DNA of 51,240 bases from Bacillus proteolyticus (GTDB lineage Bacteria > Bacillota > Bacilli > Bacillales > Bacillaceae_G): NCBI RefSeq assembly GCF_001884065.1, contig NZ_MACH01000071.1, positions 1 to 51,240 on the forward strand. Reading direction: 5' to 3'. This document shows positions 18,893-31,611 of the stretch, in pieces. The translations under genes were made by a program, and so were the position numbers. The notes below the pieces were generated by a model. That model was not told the origin of the DNA and ran no database searches. It saw only the letters and a program-made list of their open reading frames with translations. Within the stretch, counting starts at the first letter, position 1. Each line of letters begins with the position of its first letter.

Positions 18893-18922
18893 TGAATAAA
18901 ATTTGATTATATAAAAATAATA
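18893..18922 (+). promoter_or_regulatory. Possible sigma-G promoter of the ger operon
   Basis: TGAATA (18893-18898), 17 bases, then AATAATA (18916-18922) approximates the forespore sigma-G consensus (TGAATA ... CATAATA). It is placed 36 bases before the gerA-type start. Germinant receptor operons are known to be sigma-G dependent. AT-richness makes chance matches easy. Confidence 0.4.
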
Positions 18923-18957
18923 AAAACACAACTGTTATACGTAATGAGGTGTAAATC

Positions 18958-20466
18958 ATGTCTTTAAATGAAAAGACCTTAGAAACCATGGAAAATACCA
19001 TTGTTGAAACTATCCAGACAAATAATTTACAAGAACTTAAGAATACATTAGAACAGATCTTTGATATTTGTGCCGATTTAGTTGAACATCCATTACAATT
19101 AAAAACAAAAACGAATGTTCTACTGTATTATTTTGAAGGCCTGACAGATGGTTTTGCACTAAAAGGAAATGTCGTTACACCATTATTACAAGAAGTAAAT
19201 GAAGACAGGCAAGTATTTAATTCTAATATTATTGCTACTTATACAAAAACAGTATATACATGGAATGAAATTAAAAAAGGGCTGCTCGAGGGACAATGTG
19301 TACTGTTTATGGAAGGAGAAAAAAAAGCCCTTCTCATAAATACAAAGGGATGGGCAGAAAGATCGATTCAGGAACCTATTTCAGAAGTTACCATTAAAGG
19401 TTCTCATGATGGGTTTATTGAGAATGCCACTAAAAACATAGGTCTCATTCGTAGATATATTCCTTCTACTGAGTTAAAAATCAAAAAAATGACAATCGGA
19501 GAACGGGCCACTACTTTTGTATATTTACTTTACTTAGGCGATGTAGCTAACGAAGATGTGGTACAGGAAGTGGAGACAAGAATCTGTAAAATTAAAACTG
19601 ATACAGTATTGAGCATAGGAGAATTGTCCAACTTTACAAAAGATCAAAATTGGACTCCCTTTCCACAGGCTTATTTAAGTGAACGCCCAGATGCTATTTC
19701 TAATCATATCCTTGATGGTAAAGTAGCAGTGTTAATTGATAGATCTCCTGGTGCAATGATCGTTCCAATGAATTTAATTGGATTTTTTCAGACTCCCGAT
19801 GATTATAATGTACATTGGCTGATTGCATCATCTTTTCGCTTATTACGATTTTTAGGATTTATTATAGCTATATTTTTACCCGCAATATATATTGCAATGG
19901 TTTCATTTCACTTTGAAATCATTCCTTTAGATCTATATACTTCTATTGCAACGTCAAGAGTTAAAGTCCCTTTCTCGCCTTTACTAGAAGCATTTATTAT
20001 GGAAATCACATTAGAAATGCTTCGTGAAGCTGGTATTCGTCTACCACAACCAATTGGACAAACCATTGGAATTGTTGGAGGGATTGTAATTGGACAAGCA
20101 GCTGTTCAAGCGGGACTTGTGAGTAATGTTATGGTTATTATCGTATCTATTACTGCCATTGCATCATTTGTTGTTTCTAATTATGATTTATCAAGTTGTA
20201 TTCGGCTTATTCGTTTTCCAATGATGTTATTTGCCTACTTTTTTGGAATTGTAGGTATAGTTAGTGGATTAATGCTCTTATTTGCTCATTTTGTTTCACT
20301 AACTTCCTATGGTTCACCATATGGATTGCCAATTGCACCATTTCGTCTCCAAGAGTTAAAAGATTCTTTTGTAAGATTTCCTATTTCTATGATCACCACC
20401 CGCTCGAGCACAGGACTGCCGAAACAAAGAAAGAAAAAAGAAGGTGGCTCGCATGGGGAAACTTAA
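18958..20466 (+). CDS. Spore germinant receptor subunit A (GerA family)
   Basis: A 502-residue integral membrane subunit of a nutrient germinant receptor in the spore inner membrane. The soluble N-terminal half includes KTNVLLYYFEGLTDG and RRYIPSTELK. The conserved GerA core follows (VLIDRSPGAMIVP, YNVHWLIASSFRLLRFLGF) with five or so C-terminal helices (LPQPIGQTIGIVGGIVIGQA). The start follows GAGGTG. It overlaps the B subunit gene by 14 bases. Length and motifs are normal. Which of the B. cereus receptors this is cannot be told; A-B-C gene order argues against GerK, which is usually A-C-B. Confidence 0.93.
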   Translation: MSLNEKTLETMENTIVETIQTNNLQELKNTLEQIFDICADLVEHPLQLKTKTNVLLYYFEGLTDGFALKGNVVTPLLQEVNEDRQVFNSNIIATYTKTVYTWNEIKKGLLEGQCVLFMEGEKKALLINTKGWAERSIQEPISEVTIKGSHDGFIENATKNIGLIRRYIPSTELKIKKMTIGERATTFVYLLYLGDVANEDVVQEVETRICKIKTDTVLSIGELSNFTKDQNWTPFPQAYLSERPDAISNHILDGKVAVLIDRSPGAMIVPMNLIGFFQTPDDYNVHWLIASSFRLLRFLGFIIAIFLPAIYIAMVSFHFEIIPLDLYTSIATSRVKVPFSPLLEAFIMEITLEMLREAGIRLPQPIGQTIGIVGGIVIGQAAVQAGLVSNVMVIIVSITAIASFVVSNYDLSSCIRLIRFPMMLFAYFFGIVGIVSGLMLLFAHFVSLTSYGSPYGLPIAPFRLQELKDSFVRFPISMITTRSSTGLPKQRKKKEGGSHGET

Positions 20467-21556
20467 ATTCCAAAGCATAACTTTATTCGAATATATTGTT
20501 TTCATTCATTCACTGCAACTTGCATCAGGTATGTTAATTATGCCAAGCCCTCTTGCCACTACCGCTGGTACAGACGGCTGGATTTCTATCATTCTGGGAT
20601 GGATAATTACTTCTATAATTGGCGTAATTATTATATTAATGTTACAAAAAAATCCTAACAAAAATTTCTCTCAGATCTTAAATACATACTTTGGTAAATG
20701 GATAGGGACAATTTTTCTTCTTTTATATGCCTTTTATCTATTTTTTGCTGGCTTTAATACTTTATTAAAGGCAACTGATATTGTAAAAGTATGGATATTC
20801 CCTTCCACTCCTGCTTATCAAATTGCCATATTATTACTATTACCTTTTATTATTTTATCACTGAGTGGGATAAGGGCTCTTACTAGTTACTCTATGCTGG
20901 TTTTCTTCTTCACTACTTGGATGCCAATCTTTCTCCTTTTCTCATTACAGAGTATTTACAATCCTTTACACCTACTACCTATTTTTAAAGATGGCTTATA
21001 TCCTATTGTAAAGGCAACAAAAGAAACCATTACTCCTTATGCGGGCTTAGAAATTGCATATTTTATTTATCCGTTCTTACAAAAAAAACAAAAGGCCATA
21101 AAAGGAATACTAATAGCGAATACTGGAACCATGTTTCTCTATTTATATGTGACTATTCTTTCTTATATATACTTTAGTCCGGAGGGGATAAAAGACGTAA
21201 TTTGGCCAGTATTTCATCTGTTAAAAGGAGTTCGTTTTTCTTTCATAGAACGATTAGAAATTTTATATATCGCTTACTATTTGATTGTATTTTCCACTAC
21301 AATATATCCGTATTTATTTTTCAGTTTTGAATCTGTGACCATTTCATTTCAAAAAAAATCTCGTAATTGGGCGTTGGTTGGTTTTATGTTATTAATAGTC
21401 GGCTTGTTTGTTTTTCTAAATCCCGATGTGGATCAATATTTATTTATATATTCTCTTATGGATATCTTAAATATCATTTTCTTTATTGTATTACCAATCA
21501 TCTTTTTCGCTTACAGCATTGTTTTTACTTGGTTTACTAGGAGGAAACAGCTTTGA
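20453..21556 (+). CDS. Spore germinant receptor subunit B (APC-type permease fold)
   Basis: AAGGTGG just upstream favours ATG 20453 over GTG 20444. The 367-residue protein has ten transmembrane helices of the amino-acid permease fold. The start (ITLFEYIVFIHSLQLASGML then GTDGWISIILGW) is typical of GerB subunits, which bind the germinant. Its last codons contain the AGGAGG ribosome binding site of the C subunit and its stop overlaps the next start (TTGA). Confidence 0.92.
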   Translation: MGKLKFQSITLFEYIVFIHSLQLASGMLIMPSPLATTAGTDGWISIILGWIITSIIGVIIILMLQKNPNKNFSQILNTYFGKWIGTIFLLLYAFYLFFAGFNTLLKATDIVKVWIFPSTPAYQIAILLLLPFIILSLSGIRALTSYSMLVFFFTTWMPIFLLFSLQSIYNPLHLLPIFKDGLYPIVKATKETITPYAGLEIAYFIYPFLQKKQKAIKGILIANTGTMFLYLYVTILSYIYFSPEGIKDVIWPVFHLLKGVRFSFIERLEILYIAYYLIVFSTTIYPYLFFSFESVTISFQKKSRNWALVGFMLLIVGLFVFLNPDVDQYLFIYSLMDILNIIFFIVLPIIFFAYSIVFTWFTRRKQL

Positions 21557-22680
21557 TTCGAAAATGGATATGGATTGTAATCTGTTGTGTATGTTTAATT
21601 GGTTGTAGTCATAGAATTCCTCTTGAAAAAGTTTCTTTAATCCTTTTAATCGGCTTAGATAGAACTTCTAATGGAAACATAAAAGTGGGCACAAGCATAC
21701 CACTCTTTCATCATAAACAGCAAAGCAGTACTGTAGAGCATTGGGCTCAGGCGTCAACCATATATGATGGATTTAGCAAAATGGATACAAAATTAACAGG
21801 GTATGTGACATCATCCAAAGCTGAAGTTATTTTAATTGGGGATAAATTAGCACAAGAAGAAAATTGGATACAGGCGCTCGATTCCTCTTACCGTGATCCT
21901 TACGCTACCATCAATGCTAAAGTGGTGCTTGTTGATGGACCGGCAGAAGATGTGTTTAAAGTTAATAGGCCTGATAAGCCATCACTTCCATCTTATATAA
22001 AGGGTGTAATCGAATCGTCTATTCAAAATAATCAATCCGTCTCTTCCACGATTCAGCAATTAATGAGAGAAAAAAATGAACAGGGAATGACGCAAACTGT
22101 TCCCATTATCAAGAAAACAAATAATGAAATTGATACGGTAGGAATTGCATTTTTAAATCATCAAGGAAAGTACTTAACGAAGATTCCTAAAACCGATGTG
22201 AAGTTTTTCAACCTTATTAATAAGTCAAAAAATACAGGTCGGATGATACTACACCTTGTTCTTTCTCCAAAAAAATCTGATAAAAAGCCAAATACGTCTG
22301 TTCTCGTACAAAATACAAAGAGAAAAATTAGTGTTGATTTCCAAAAAGGTAAATTTATTTTTAATATAGATGTAAGTATGAATGTATCCTTAATTGAAAA
22401 AACCAACGGAAACTTAACTAAAACTCGTTTACATGGTAATAAAAATATAGGTAGGTTGGAACATGAAATCCAGGAAGAGTTCAATAAAAAATTACAAGGC
22501 ATGTTACAGGATATGCAGAGAAATAAAATTGATCCAATTGGTTTATCATTACACGCTAGAGCTTTTGAATATAAAGAATGGAAAAAGGTAAAAGAAGATT
22601 GGTTGCGCGCTTTTTCAAAAGCTAAAATACGTGTGAATACACACGTTAAAATAAAAGATACAGGAACAGTTAGAAATTAA
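21553..22680 (+). CDS. Spore germinant receptor subunit C (Ger(x)C lipoprotein)
   Basis: TTG start overlapping the B-subunit stop, with AGGAGG 11 bases upstream. A short signal peptide ends LIGC, so the protein is lipidated at Cys 18 and anchored to the inner spore membrane. The Ger(x)C domain follows: EKVSLILLIGLDRTSNG, TGYVTSSKAEVILIGD, the three-domain core, and C-terminal AFSKAKIRVNTHVKI. 375 residues, normal. It completes an A-B-C operon with tight coupling, terminated probably by the hairpin at 22824-22857. Confidence 0.92.
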   Translation: MIRKWIWIVICCVCLIGCSHRIPLEKVSLILLIGLDRTSNGNIKVGTSIPLFHHKQQSSTVEHWAQASTIYDGFSKMDTKLTGYVTSSKAEVILIGDKLAQEENWIQALDSSYRDPYATINAKVVLVDGPAEDVFKVNRPDKPSLPSYIKGVIESSIQNNQSVSSTIQQLMREKNEQGMTQTVPIIKKTNNEIDTVGIAFLNHQGKYLTKIPKTDVKFFNLINKSKNTGRMILHLVLSPKKSDKKPNTSVLVQNTKRKISVDFQKGKFIFNIDVSMNVSLIEKTNGNLTKTRLHGNKNIGRLEHEIQEEFNKKLQGMLQDMQRNKIDPIGLSLHARAFEYKEWKKVKEDWLRAFSKAKIRVNTHVKIKDTGTVRN

Positions 22681-22789
22681 ACTATCTAGATTATTTTTAG
22701 CCAAGAAAACTTCCCCCTCAATTTGTGTGAAGGTGCAAAGTTTCTCAAGAGATAAACAGAGGCATGAATATATGAGGAAATATTATGAG

Positions 22790-22880
22790 GCTACTAGTAA
22801 TTCCTGTAATTCATGATATACCGAAAAGGCGAAGTCTCCAAAGAGACTCCGCCTTTTCAACGTCCAATGAACTACAACAA
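22790..22880 (+). mobile_element. IS240-type 3' remnant forming a strong terminator hairpin
   Basis: 22824-22880 aligns with the 3' end of the intact IS transposase at 44390-44450 (AGGCGAAGTCTC...AGACTCCGCCTTTTC...GAACTACAACAAAAT). The hairpin 22824-22857 pairs AAAAGGCG with CGCCTTTT and AGTCTC with GAGACT around CAAA. Compared with the intact IS, one A-T pair has become G-C on both sides. It lies 145 bases after the ger operon and ahead of the convergent ATPase pseudogene, so it can terminate both. Confidence 0.65.
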
Positions 22881-22892
22881 AATGTTTTAGTT

Positions 22893-23948
22893 TTAAAGCC
22901 ATCGATTAAACTTCCTGATGTATAGTCTCTTTATAATTTCAGTAACTAGAGCATATATTGTTAAAATTCCAAATAACCACGGGAAATAATACAACGGAAG
23001 TGGAGTTAAGCCAATTTGGGTACTTAACCTGGTAAATGGAAGGGAAATTCCTATAATCATAACTAAACCTGTAAGTATTAAAACAGGTCTAGCAGCCGTA
23101 CTTTGTAGGAAAGGAATATGTTGAGTTCGAATCATATGCACAATCAATAATTGTGTTAATAATCCTACTACGAACCAACCCGTTTGAAATAAGGATTGCA
23201 TTTCAGGGATATTTGCACCAAATATATTCCACATTACACTAAAAATGGTTATATCAAAAATACTACTTACCGGCGCAATAAAAATGATAAAGCGAAATAA
23301 ATCTTTCTTATCCCAACTTCTTGGTTTTACTAAAAATTCATTGTCTACTTTTTCCCATAGAATTGAAAGTTGGGATAGATTATATAACAAGTTCTGACAT
23401 AATATCTGAATTGGTAGCATTGGAAGAAAAGGAATAAAGGCACTAGCAATTAATAAACTTAATACATTTCCAAAATTTGAACTTGCTGTCACCTTAATAT
23501 ACTTTAATATATTCCCAAACGTTGTACGACCTTCCACAATAGCATCTTCTAATACATATAAGTTCTTTTCTATAGGTTTAATATCTGAACACTCTTTAAC
23601 AATATCATCTGCTGTATGGATAGATATACCAACGTCAGACTGCTTTAAAGCAAACACATCGTTAATTCCATCTCCCATAAACCCAACTGTATGCGCATTC
23701 ATTTGTAGTGCCTTAATAATACGGAATTTTTGACTAGGATTTAATTTTGCAAACACATTCGTATTACTCGCTAAATCATGAATTGCATGAAATGCCCAGT
23801 GTTCTTGTGGGACATCCTTAAATGTAGTTCTATTTACTCCTGCATCGATTTGCAAATCATTTTTTATTACATCCCAAAGTGGATTATTTTGACGTTTTGG
23901 TTGCCCCTCTTCATCCCATTTTATTCTTTCTGTTCCTAATTCATAATT
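22893..23948 (-). pseudogene. Chimera: SLH-domain fragment joined to C-terminal part of an MgtA-type Mg2+ ATPase
   Basis: From 23945 leftwards the frame reads YELGTERIKWDEEGQPKR, NNPLWDVIKND and TTFKDVPQEHWAFHAIHDLA, an S-layer-homology motif. Near 23760-23772 it passes in frame into VFAKLNPSQKFRIIKALQ, then GFMGDGIND, TASSNFGNV, PMLPIQ and about six helices, the C-terminal third of a P3B magnesium-transport ATPase (MgtA/MgtB). The actuator, phosphorylation (DKTGT) and N domains are absent. The hinge reads GDGINDVFALKQSD where the family has GDGINDAPAL. A TAG sits just before the frame and only a TTG at 23855 could start it. No functional pump is possible; the in-frame join is probably a deletion product. 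Confidence 0.8.
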
Positions 23949-25127
23949 CTAATGGTGTGGGGTGTATATTTCTCCGTAAAAGTAACTTATTTTCATCTTT
24001 TTCAAACAATTTATTATATTATTTTCATCTAATTAGGCACAGAAACAATTTTAAAATTCTTACTACTTTTTAGGAAAAACGTTTTTAGGGTACATTTTAA
24101 AATAGCTCTTTTTCTTTAAAATGTTTCTGTGCTTACTATTTAAAATATCTTATGTCAAAATTCCCCGCAACTAATATGTTAAATGTTTTATAATTATATA
24201 TAATATGGGATATTATAGTTAAATATTCCATATTATAATCTATTAAATATAGCGTATTTAACTTATTATGAATTGATTTGTTAGTCTAAGTATGAATTAT
24301 TAAGTATGTTTTGTTTATAATTGTCACAATATAATTTTATATTCGACCTTTTAATTACTTATAGAACATTTACATATGTTATAACTGTTATTTATGAGAT
24401 AAAGAATCTCTCTACATATAAGATTTACTTAATTTAGATTTTTTCTCTCTCAATCATTTTGTCGAAAAAAGTCGGATTTTTAGATTTTTTCTTTATTTTT
24501 TATTGTAAACGTTTTATTTTCGTGTTACCATCTTAATCAAACAATAGATAGTAACAAACTTAAAATATTTCTTTCCATTAGACACATATAAACGTTCGGT
24601 AACAACATGAAAATATGGCCAAAGAAAAATGTACTACATGTTAAAATATTCAATGGGATTTTTACCACCTAATTTTTCTGTTAATTCAGAATTTACACCT
24701 TTAACATTTTGTCCCTAAACAAAATTTATATTTTAGCGTGGAAAACCCAAAAAACTAAATCACCCACCCAAATTAATAAATGAAATATCTGGTTATATCT
24801 AGTAATAAGTCATGAGAAAATGATTTCTTCCCTAAGAAAACTGAGCCAATTAATAAAAAGCATCTAAATTACTATCTATTGTTGATCACATATTTACCAA
24901 CTATAAAAAAGAACCTACTGAAGGTTCTTTTTTATTTCACCGTTTAACTCACATCTGATAGAGATAAGGAACTAATTTCTGGATTTATGTTAACTCGGTT
25001 TATATAGGTTTCTTTTATTTACATTTGCTCACTTATATAGATACGGTGCTGATTTTACTTTTTGTTTTTTTATTTTTATACAACTATGTTCCGAATGATG
25101 GATCATCCACAATTTTATATCTAATAA
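23949..25127. other. Intergenic, very AT-rich, 1.1 kb
   Basis: No gene recognised. 24905-24933 is a clear terminator (AAAAAAGAACC-TACTGAA-GGTTCTTTTTT). Short T-rich direct repeats (TTAGATTTTTTC) occur at about 24435 and 24479. 5' sequences of the response-regulator fragment should lie near 25020-25127 but have decayed beyond recognition. Confidence 0.4.
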
Positions 25128-25492
25128 TGAAAGGATTTGATCTTGGAATCGATGATTATATTACAAAACCATTCTCTTTTCATGTTTTGATTAGACGAGT
25201 CGAAGCAGTACTAAGAAGAAGCAATGCTAAAAGCTTAGACAATCATTTCGTCTTTAAAGAATTGCGTGTCGATGTCGACGCCTATAAAGTATATGTAAAT
25301 GAAGTTGAAATCTCCTTAACAACGAAAGAATTCGAAATTCTGCAACTACTACTTCAAAATGAGAAAGGAGTACTCCCAAGAGAAAGCATCGTAAAAAAAA
25401 TTTTGGGATACGATTATATTGGAGAATCACGAATAATTGATACATATATGAAAAGACCAATTTTTCGTTTTGGGGTCACTTCAACACGTTAA
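25128..25492 (+). pseudogene. Remnant of an OmpR-family response regulator
   Basis: The recognisable part begins MKGFDLGIDDYITKPFSFHV, the last receiver helix with the conserved Lys, and continues into a winged-helix domain (EISLTTKEFEILQLLLQNEK, GESRIIDTYMK). The phospho-acceptor Asp and the first 75 or so residues are missing; upstream the frame becomes unrelated hydrophobic sequence. The C-terminus leaves the family after IIDTYMKR, so the recognition-helix end is lost too. No kinase is adjacent. The sequence just after it (25488-25504) weakly resembles an IS231-type end. Confidence 0.7.
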
Positions 25493-25521
25493 CTTGTTGG
25501 CATGTGGCGGAACCCCTTCAA

Positions 25522-25854
25522 TCAAATTTGTGTACGTTTTATATAACTACCGAAAATTCCTAACGCATATCCTAATAAACCGACAACTAAGATATCTCCA
25601 CCATTCGTAAAAAAAGAATTAGATAAAAAGATGGATGCCTTTTCATTAACAAATAATTGCTTTATATATGGTGTGATTGCCAATAGACGTACCAAGGCAT
25701 AAAAAAGGATAATTTGCCAACTTGTAATGGAAGCGTCCTTGAATATTATTTTTTGACGTTCATCGCCCTTTGATAATCCTCCACCTTCCCCTGCTAAGTT
25801 ACGTGTAAACAAGCTAAATATTCCAACCAAAATAATGACTAAAATAATTTCCAT
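25522..25854 (-). CDS. Small membrane protein, third gene of XRE operon
   Basis: 110 residues with two or three hydrophobic segments. SKGDERQKIIFKDAS between the first and second helices resembles the DER...A motif of DUF2178/DUF3796-type membrane proteins, which commonly sit beside short XRE regulators in bacilli. It follows the 128-residue membrane protein by 45 bases on the same strand. Function unknown. Confidence 0.7.
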   Translation of the reverse strand: MEIILVIILVGIFSLFTRNLAGEGGGLSKGDERQKIIFKDASITSWQIILFYALVRLLAITPYIKQLFVNEKASIFLSNSFFTNGGDILVVGLLGYALGIFGSYIKRTQI

Positions 25855-25899
25855 TCTAATCTTTCCTTTACATTTAAATTTATTGTTTATGAATCCAAA

Positions 25900-26286
25900 T
25901 TAAGAATTACGCCTTGCAACAGACATATGGCTAATTTGGTAAACGATAGGATATAAAAAAACTAGAAAAATTAATGGTTTGTTATGCATATTGTTAAAAT
26001 TCCATGTACCTTCTGATATAAATAAAATACCTACAGTTAATACATACATTACAAAACAACATATTGATAAGCTTTTCTGTCTGATATGTAAAAACATTTC
26101 ATCGATAAAATGCACGTTCTCTTTTTTACCTTTTAAAATTTTCTTCATGAATAATGATTGCAAAATGATTGTAGCTACAAATAACGTAGTGATAGATAGC
26201 TGTTGCTTCTCATACCACTCAAACGCAAGTAAACCCATAATCACAATGTATAAACTAGTAAATAAGATATTAATTCCATTCTTCAT
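25900..26286 (-). CDS. Membrane protein, second gene of XRE operon
   Basis: 128 residues, four predicted helices (about 5-20, 33-48, 72-92, 104-120). The stretch between helices 2 and 3 is basic and His-containing (KGKKENVHFIDEMFLHIRQK). It starts 17 bases after the XRE regulator's stop, with a GGAG-type site, so it is cotranscribed. Not recognised beyond the general class of membrane partners of XRE proteins. Confidence 0.7.
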   Translation of the reverse strand: MKNGINILFTSLYIVIMGLLAFEWYEKQQLSITTLFVATIILQSLFMKKILKGKKENVHFIDEMFLHIRQKSLSICCFVMYVLTVGILFISEGTWNFNNMHNKPLIFLVFLYPIVYQISHMSVARRNS

Positions 26287-26303
26287 TTGTTCCTTCTCCT
26301 CAT

Positions 26304-26498
26304 CTAGCTTTTATAAATAAACAATTGATCAACTGTTACACCCAGATTTTTCGCCAAACTAAAAGCAAGTTCCAATGTAGGATCATATTTATTATTTTCT
26401 ATCGCATTAATCGTTTGTCTTGAAACATGACATAATTTAGCTAAATCATCTTGGGAAAACTTTTTCTCTTTACGTAAAATCCGAATTCCATTCTCCAT
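26304..26498 (-). CDS. XRE-family transcriptional regulator (YozG/YvaO-like)
   Basis: 64 residues, a bare Cro/CI helix-turn-helix: LRKEKKFSQDDLAKLCHVSR, then QTINAIENNKYDPTLELAF. It ends with the LGVTVDQLF tail typical of these minimal regulators. It heads a three-gene leftward operon with two membrane proteins. Members of this group usually repress their own operon. Length and sequence are normal. Confidence 0.9.
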   Translation of the reverse strand: MENGIRILRKEKKFSQDDLAKLCHVSRQTINAIENNKYDPTLELAFSLAKNLGVTVDQLFIYKS

Positions 26499-26603
26499 TT
26501 AAATAAACATCACCCCTAATGTTGTCAAAAACCTTTTACACAATTAGTTTATCTACTTAAGTAATAAATGTCAAAAACTTTTTACATAATTCTACAAATA
26601 ATA

Positions 26604-26637
26604 AAGATGACCCTGACACTCAGGATCATCTTTTTTT
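26604..26637 (+). terminator. Terminator hairpin
   Basis: AAAGATGACCCTGA pairs with TCAGGATCATCTTT (one mismatch), followed by TTTTT. No rightward gene ends here now, so it may be left over from a deleted gene. Confidence 0.65.
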
Positions 26638-26779
26638 GTAGAACAATTAATTCGATTTTACAATTGTTAAAGGATGATTTTGACATCGCACGTCTTATCT
26701 AGTTGCAAACAATACACTGAAAGGTCCTCATAGATTTCGCGATGTACAAAATACAATATGAAAAGATGTATTTCGGGAG

Positions 26780-26886
26780 GAATAAACAAAGACGAAGTCT
26801 TCAATCAGACCTCGTCTTTTCGTCGTATAAAATTCAATTGTAATTTCCTCACCGTTTTATGTGTTAAGAAACTTTACAACAGAACC
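26780..26886 (+). mobile_element. IS240-type right-end remnant
   Basis: 26785-26840 matches the 3' end of the intact transposase gene (ACAAAGACGAAGTCTTCAAT then CAGACCTCGTCTTTTCG). The right terminal repeat AACTTTACAACAGAACC follows at 26870-26886, against AACTTTGCAACAGAACC in the intact copy at 44506-44522. The hairpin 26788-26819 is retained. Located just after the convergent 3' end of bglA (27014), it may end that operon. Confidence 0.75.
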
Positions 26887-27013
26887 GTTTCTAGTTTATC
26901 AGAAATCTTTTGGCTGCACCAAACCGAAAGATTTCTCCCACCTATCGTTGGGCTATCCCCCTGTACACGCTTAAGAAAAAGAATTTTTTCGGATAATGTG
27001 TTGAAATTTAATT

Positions 27014-30385
<3,372 letters not shown>

Positions 30386-30504
30386 TCAAAATCTTAATCC
30401 CTTGGACACAAAAAAAGGAAATTGGAGAAACAAAAGGTTTCTTCTAAGAGAATTTCTTAATTTTTGATTAGATAAGGATCAATGCTATAAAATGTAGCAT
30501 CAGA

Positions 30505-30586
30505 AATATAAAAAACCTGAGTTGAAACTATGTATATACATAAGCTTCAACTCAGGTTTTGCCTGCCAAACAGTCACAATCCTGTA
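30505..30586 (-). promoter_or_regulatory. RAT antiterminator / terminator ahead of bglP
   Basis: Reading leftwards, GGATTGTGACTGTTTGGCAG followed by GCAAAACCT (30557-30584) is the ribonucleic antiterminator recognised by LicT/BglG. Its 3' part overlaps a terminator stem: AACCTGAGTTGAA (30546-30559 strand) pairs with TTCAACTCAGGTT (30514-30527), followed by a U-run. RAT and terminator are mutually exclusive. Confidence 0.93.
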
Positions 30587-30588
30587 AA

Positions 30589-31440
30589 TTAATCATTTTG
30601 ATTTAATTTTCTTTGAGTAACACGATTTATATGAATAACAAAATAAGTAATCTCATTTTTTGTAAGTTTTTGATTGTAGTTAGATTTTAAAAGTGCCATT
30701 ATCTTCTTTGCACAACCGTAAGCTTCCGGATAACTTTCCTTAACTTGTTGATATAATAAGCTATCTTCTTCTACTATTTGTTCATTACGAGAGAGACGAT
30801 AAGCAAAATACCTTAAATGTGTAACAAAACGATTATAGTTCAGAGATTTTTCATCTAATTTGATTCCAAAATGGTAGTTTACAATTTTTAAAATTTCTCC
30901 TACTATTTTTGTTACCATAATAGTTTCTTCCATTACTATATTATCTTGTTGTGCATTAATTACATGTAAGGCAATGGAACCAGCTTCTTCTTCTGGTAGT
31001 TCAAATCCAGTATGTTCTTTAATTATTGTAAGAGCTGTTAAACTAACATTATACTCTTCTGGATAAAACTTTTTTATTTCCCAAAATAAAGGATTCCTAA
31101 TAATTTGACCTTGTTGAATTCGATTAATTGCGAAGTTAATATGATCAGTTAAGGTAAGATAAATATTATCACTAATTGAGTTAGAAATTTGCTTCTTTAT
31201 ATATTCCACAATTTGGGTAGTAAGTTCGAAGTGTTCCGTAGGAATCTCATTAATTAATTGTAATAATTTATTCGATACTTGACTTTCCTTCTCTAGCACA
31301 AATACTTTATCCACTATGGATTCATCAATATATTCACCTACTTTTTTTTGAAAAGCAATTCCTTTACCCATGACAATCATTTCTGTTCCAGTTCGGTTTA
31401 CCAAAGCAACATTATTATTAAAAACTTTTTTTATGAGCAT
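30589..31440 (-). CDS. licT: BglG/LicT-family transcriptional antiterminator
   Basis: 283 residues. The N-terminal RNA-binding CAT domain is about 55 residues (KVFNNNVALVNRTGTEMIVM then GKGIAFQKKVGE). Two PTS-regulation domains follow, with the expected phosphorylatable His: DHINFAINR and ALHVINAQ in PRD1, THLRYFAYR and FVIHINRV in PRD2. Non-phosphorylated LicT binds RAT and prevents termination. RAT copies stand before its own gene and before bglP, giving positive feedback. Intact. Confidence 0.95.
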   Translation of the reverse strand: MLIKKVFNNNVALVNRTGTEMIVMGKGIAFQKKVGEYIDESIVDKVFVLEKESQVSNKLLQLINEIPTEHFELTTQIVEYIKKQISNSISDNIYLTLTDHINFAINRIQQGQIIRNPLFWEIKKFYPEEYNVSLTALTIIKEHTGFELPEEEAGSIALHVINAQQDNIVMEETIMVTKIVGEILKIVNYHFGIKLDEKSLNYNRFVTHLRYFAYRLSRNEQIVEEDSLLYQQVKESYPEAYGCAKKIMALLKSNYNQKLTKNEITYFVIHINRVTQRKLNQND

Positions 31441-31504
31441 ATATCATCACCTTATTAGGTTTTTAGATATTGATTGCTCAGCAGCAGCTACATACTTTAG
31501 AGTA

Positions 31505-31592
31505 TAAAAAAACCTAAATTAATTAGAATCCAGTATTTCAAAATCTGGTTTCACCATAATTTAGGTTTTGCCTGCCGAACAGTCACAATCCA
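31505..31592 (-). promoter_or_regulatory. RAT antiterminator / terminator ahead of licT
   Basis: GGATTGTGACTGTTCGGCAG then GCAAAACC (31564-31592 read leftwards) is a canonical RAT. The overlapping terminator pairs AAACCTAAATT with AATTTAGGTT (31510-31520), followed by a U-run. It differs from the bglP RAT at one base in the core. Confidence 0.93.
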
Positions 31593-31611
31593 TTTGAAGT
31601 TTTATACCCTG

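Noticed and set aside
25025-25127. Hydrophobic N-terminal part of the 155-codon ORF
   Set aside because: Does not belong to the receiver fold; random AT-rich extension of the response-regulator fragment.
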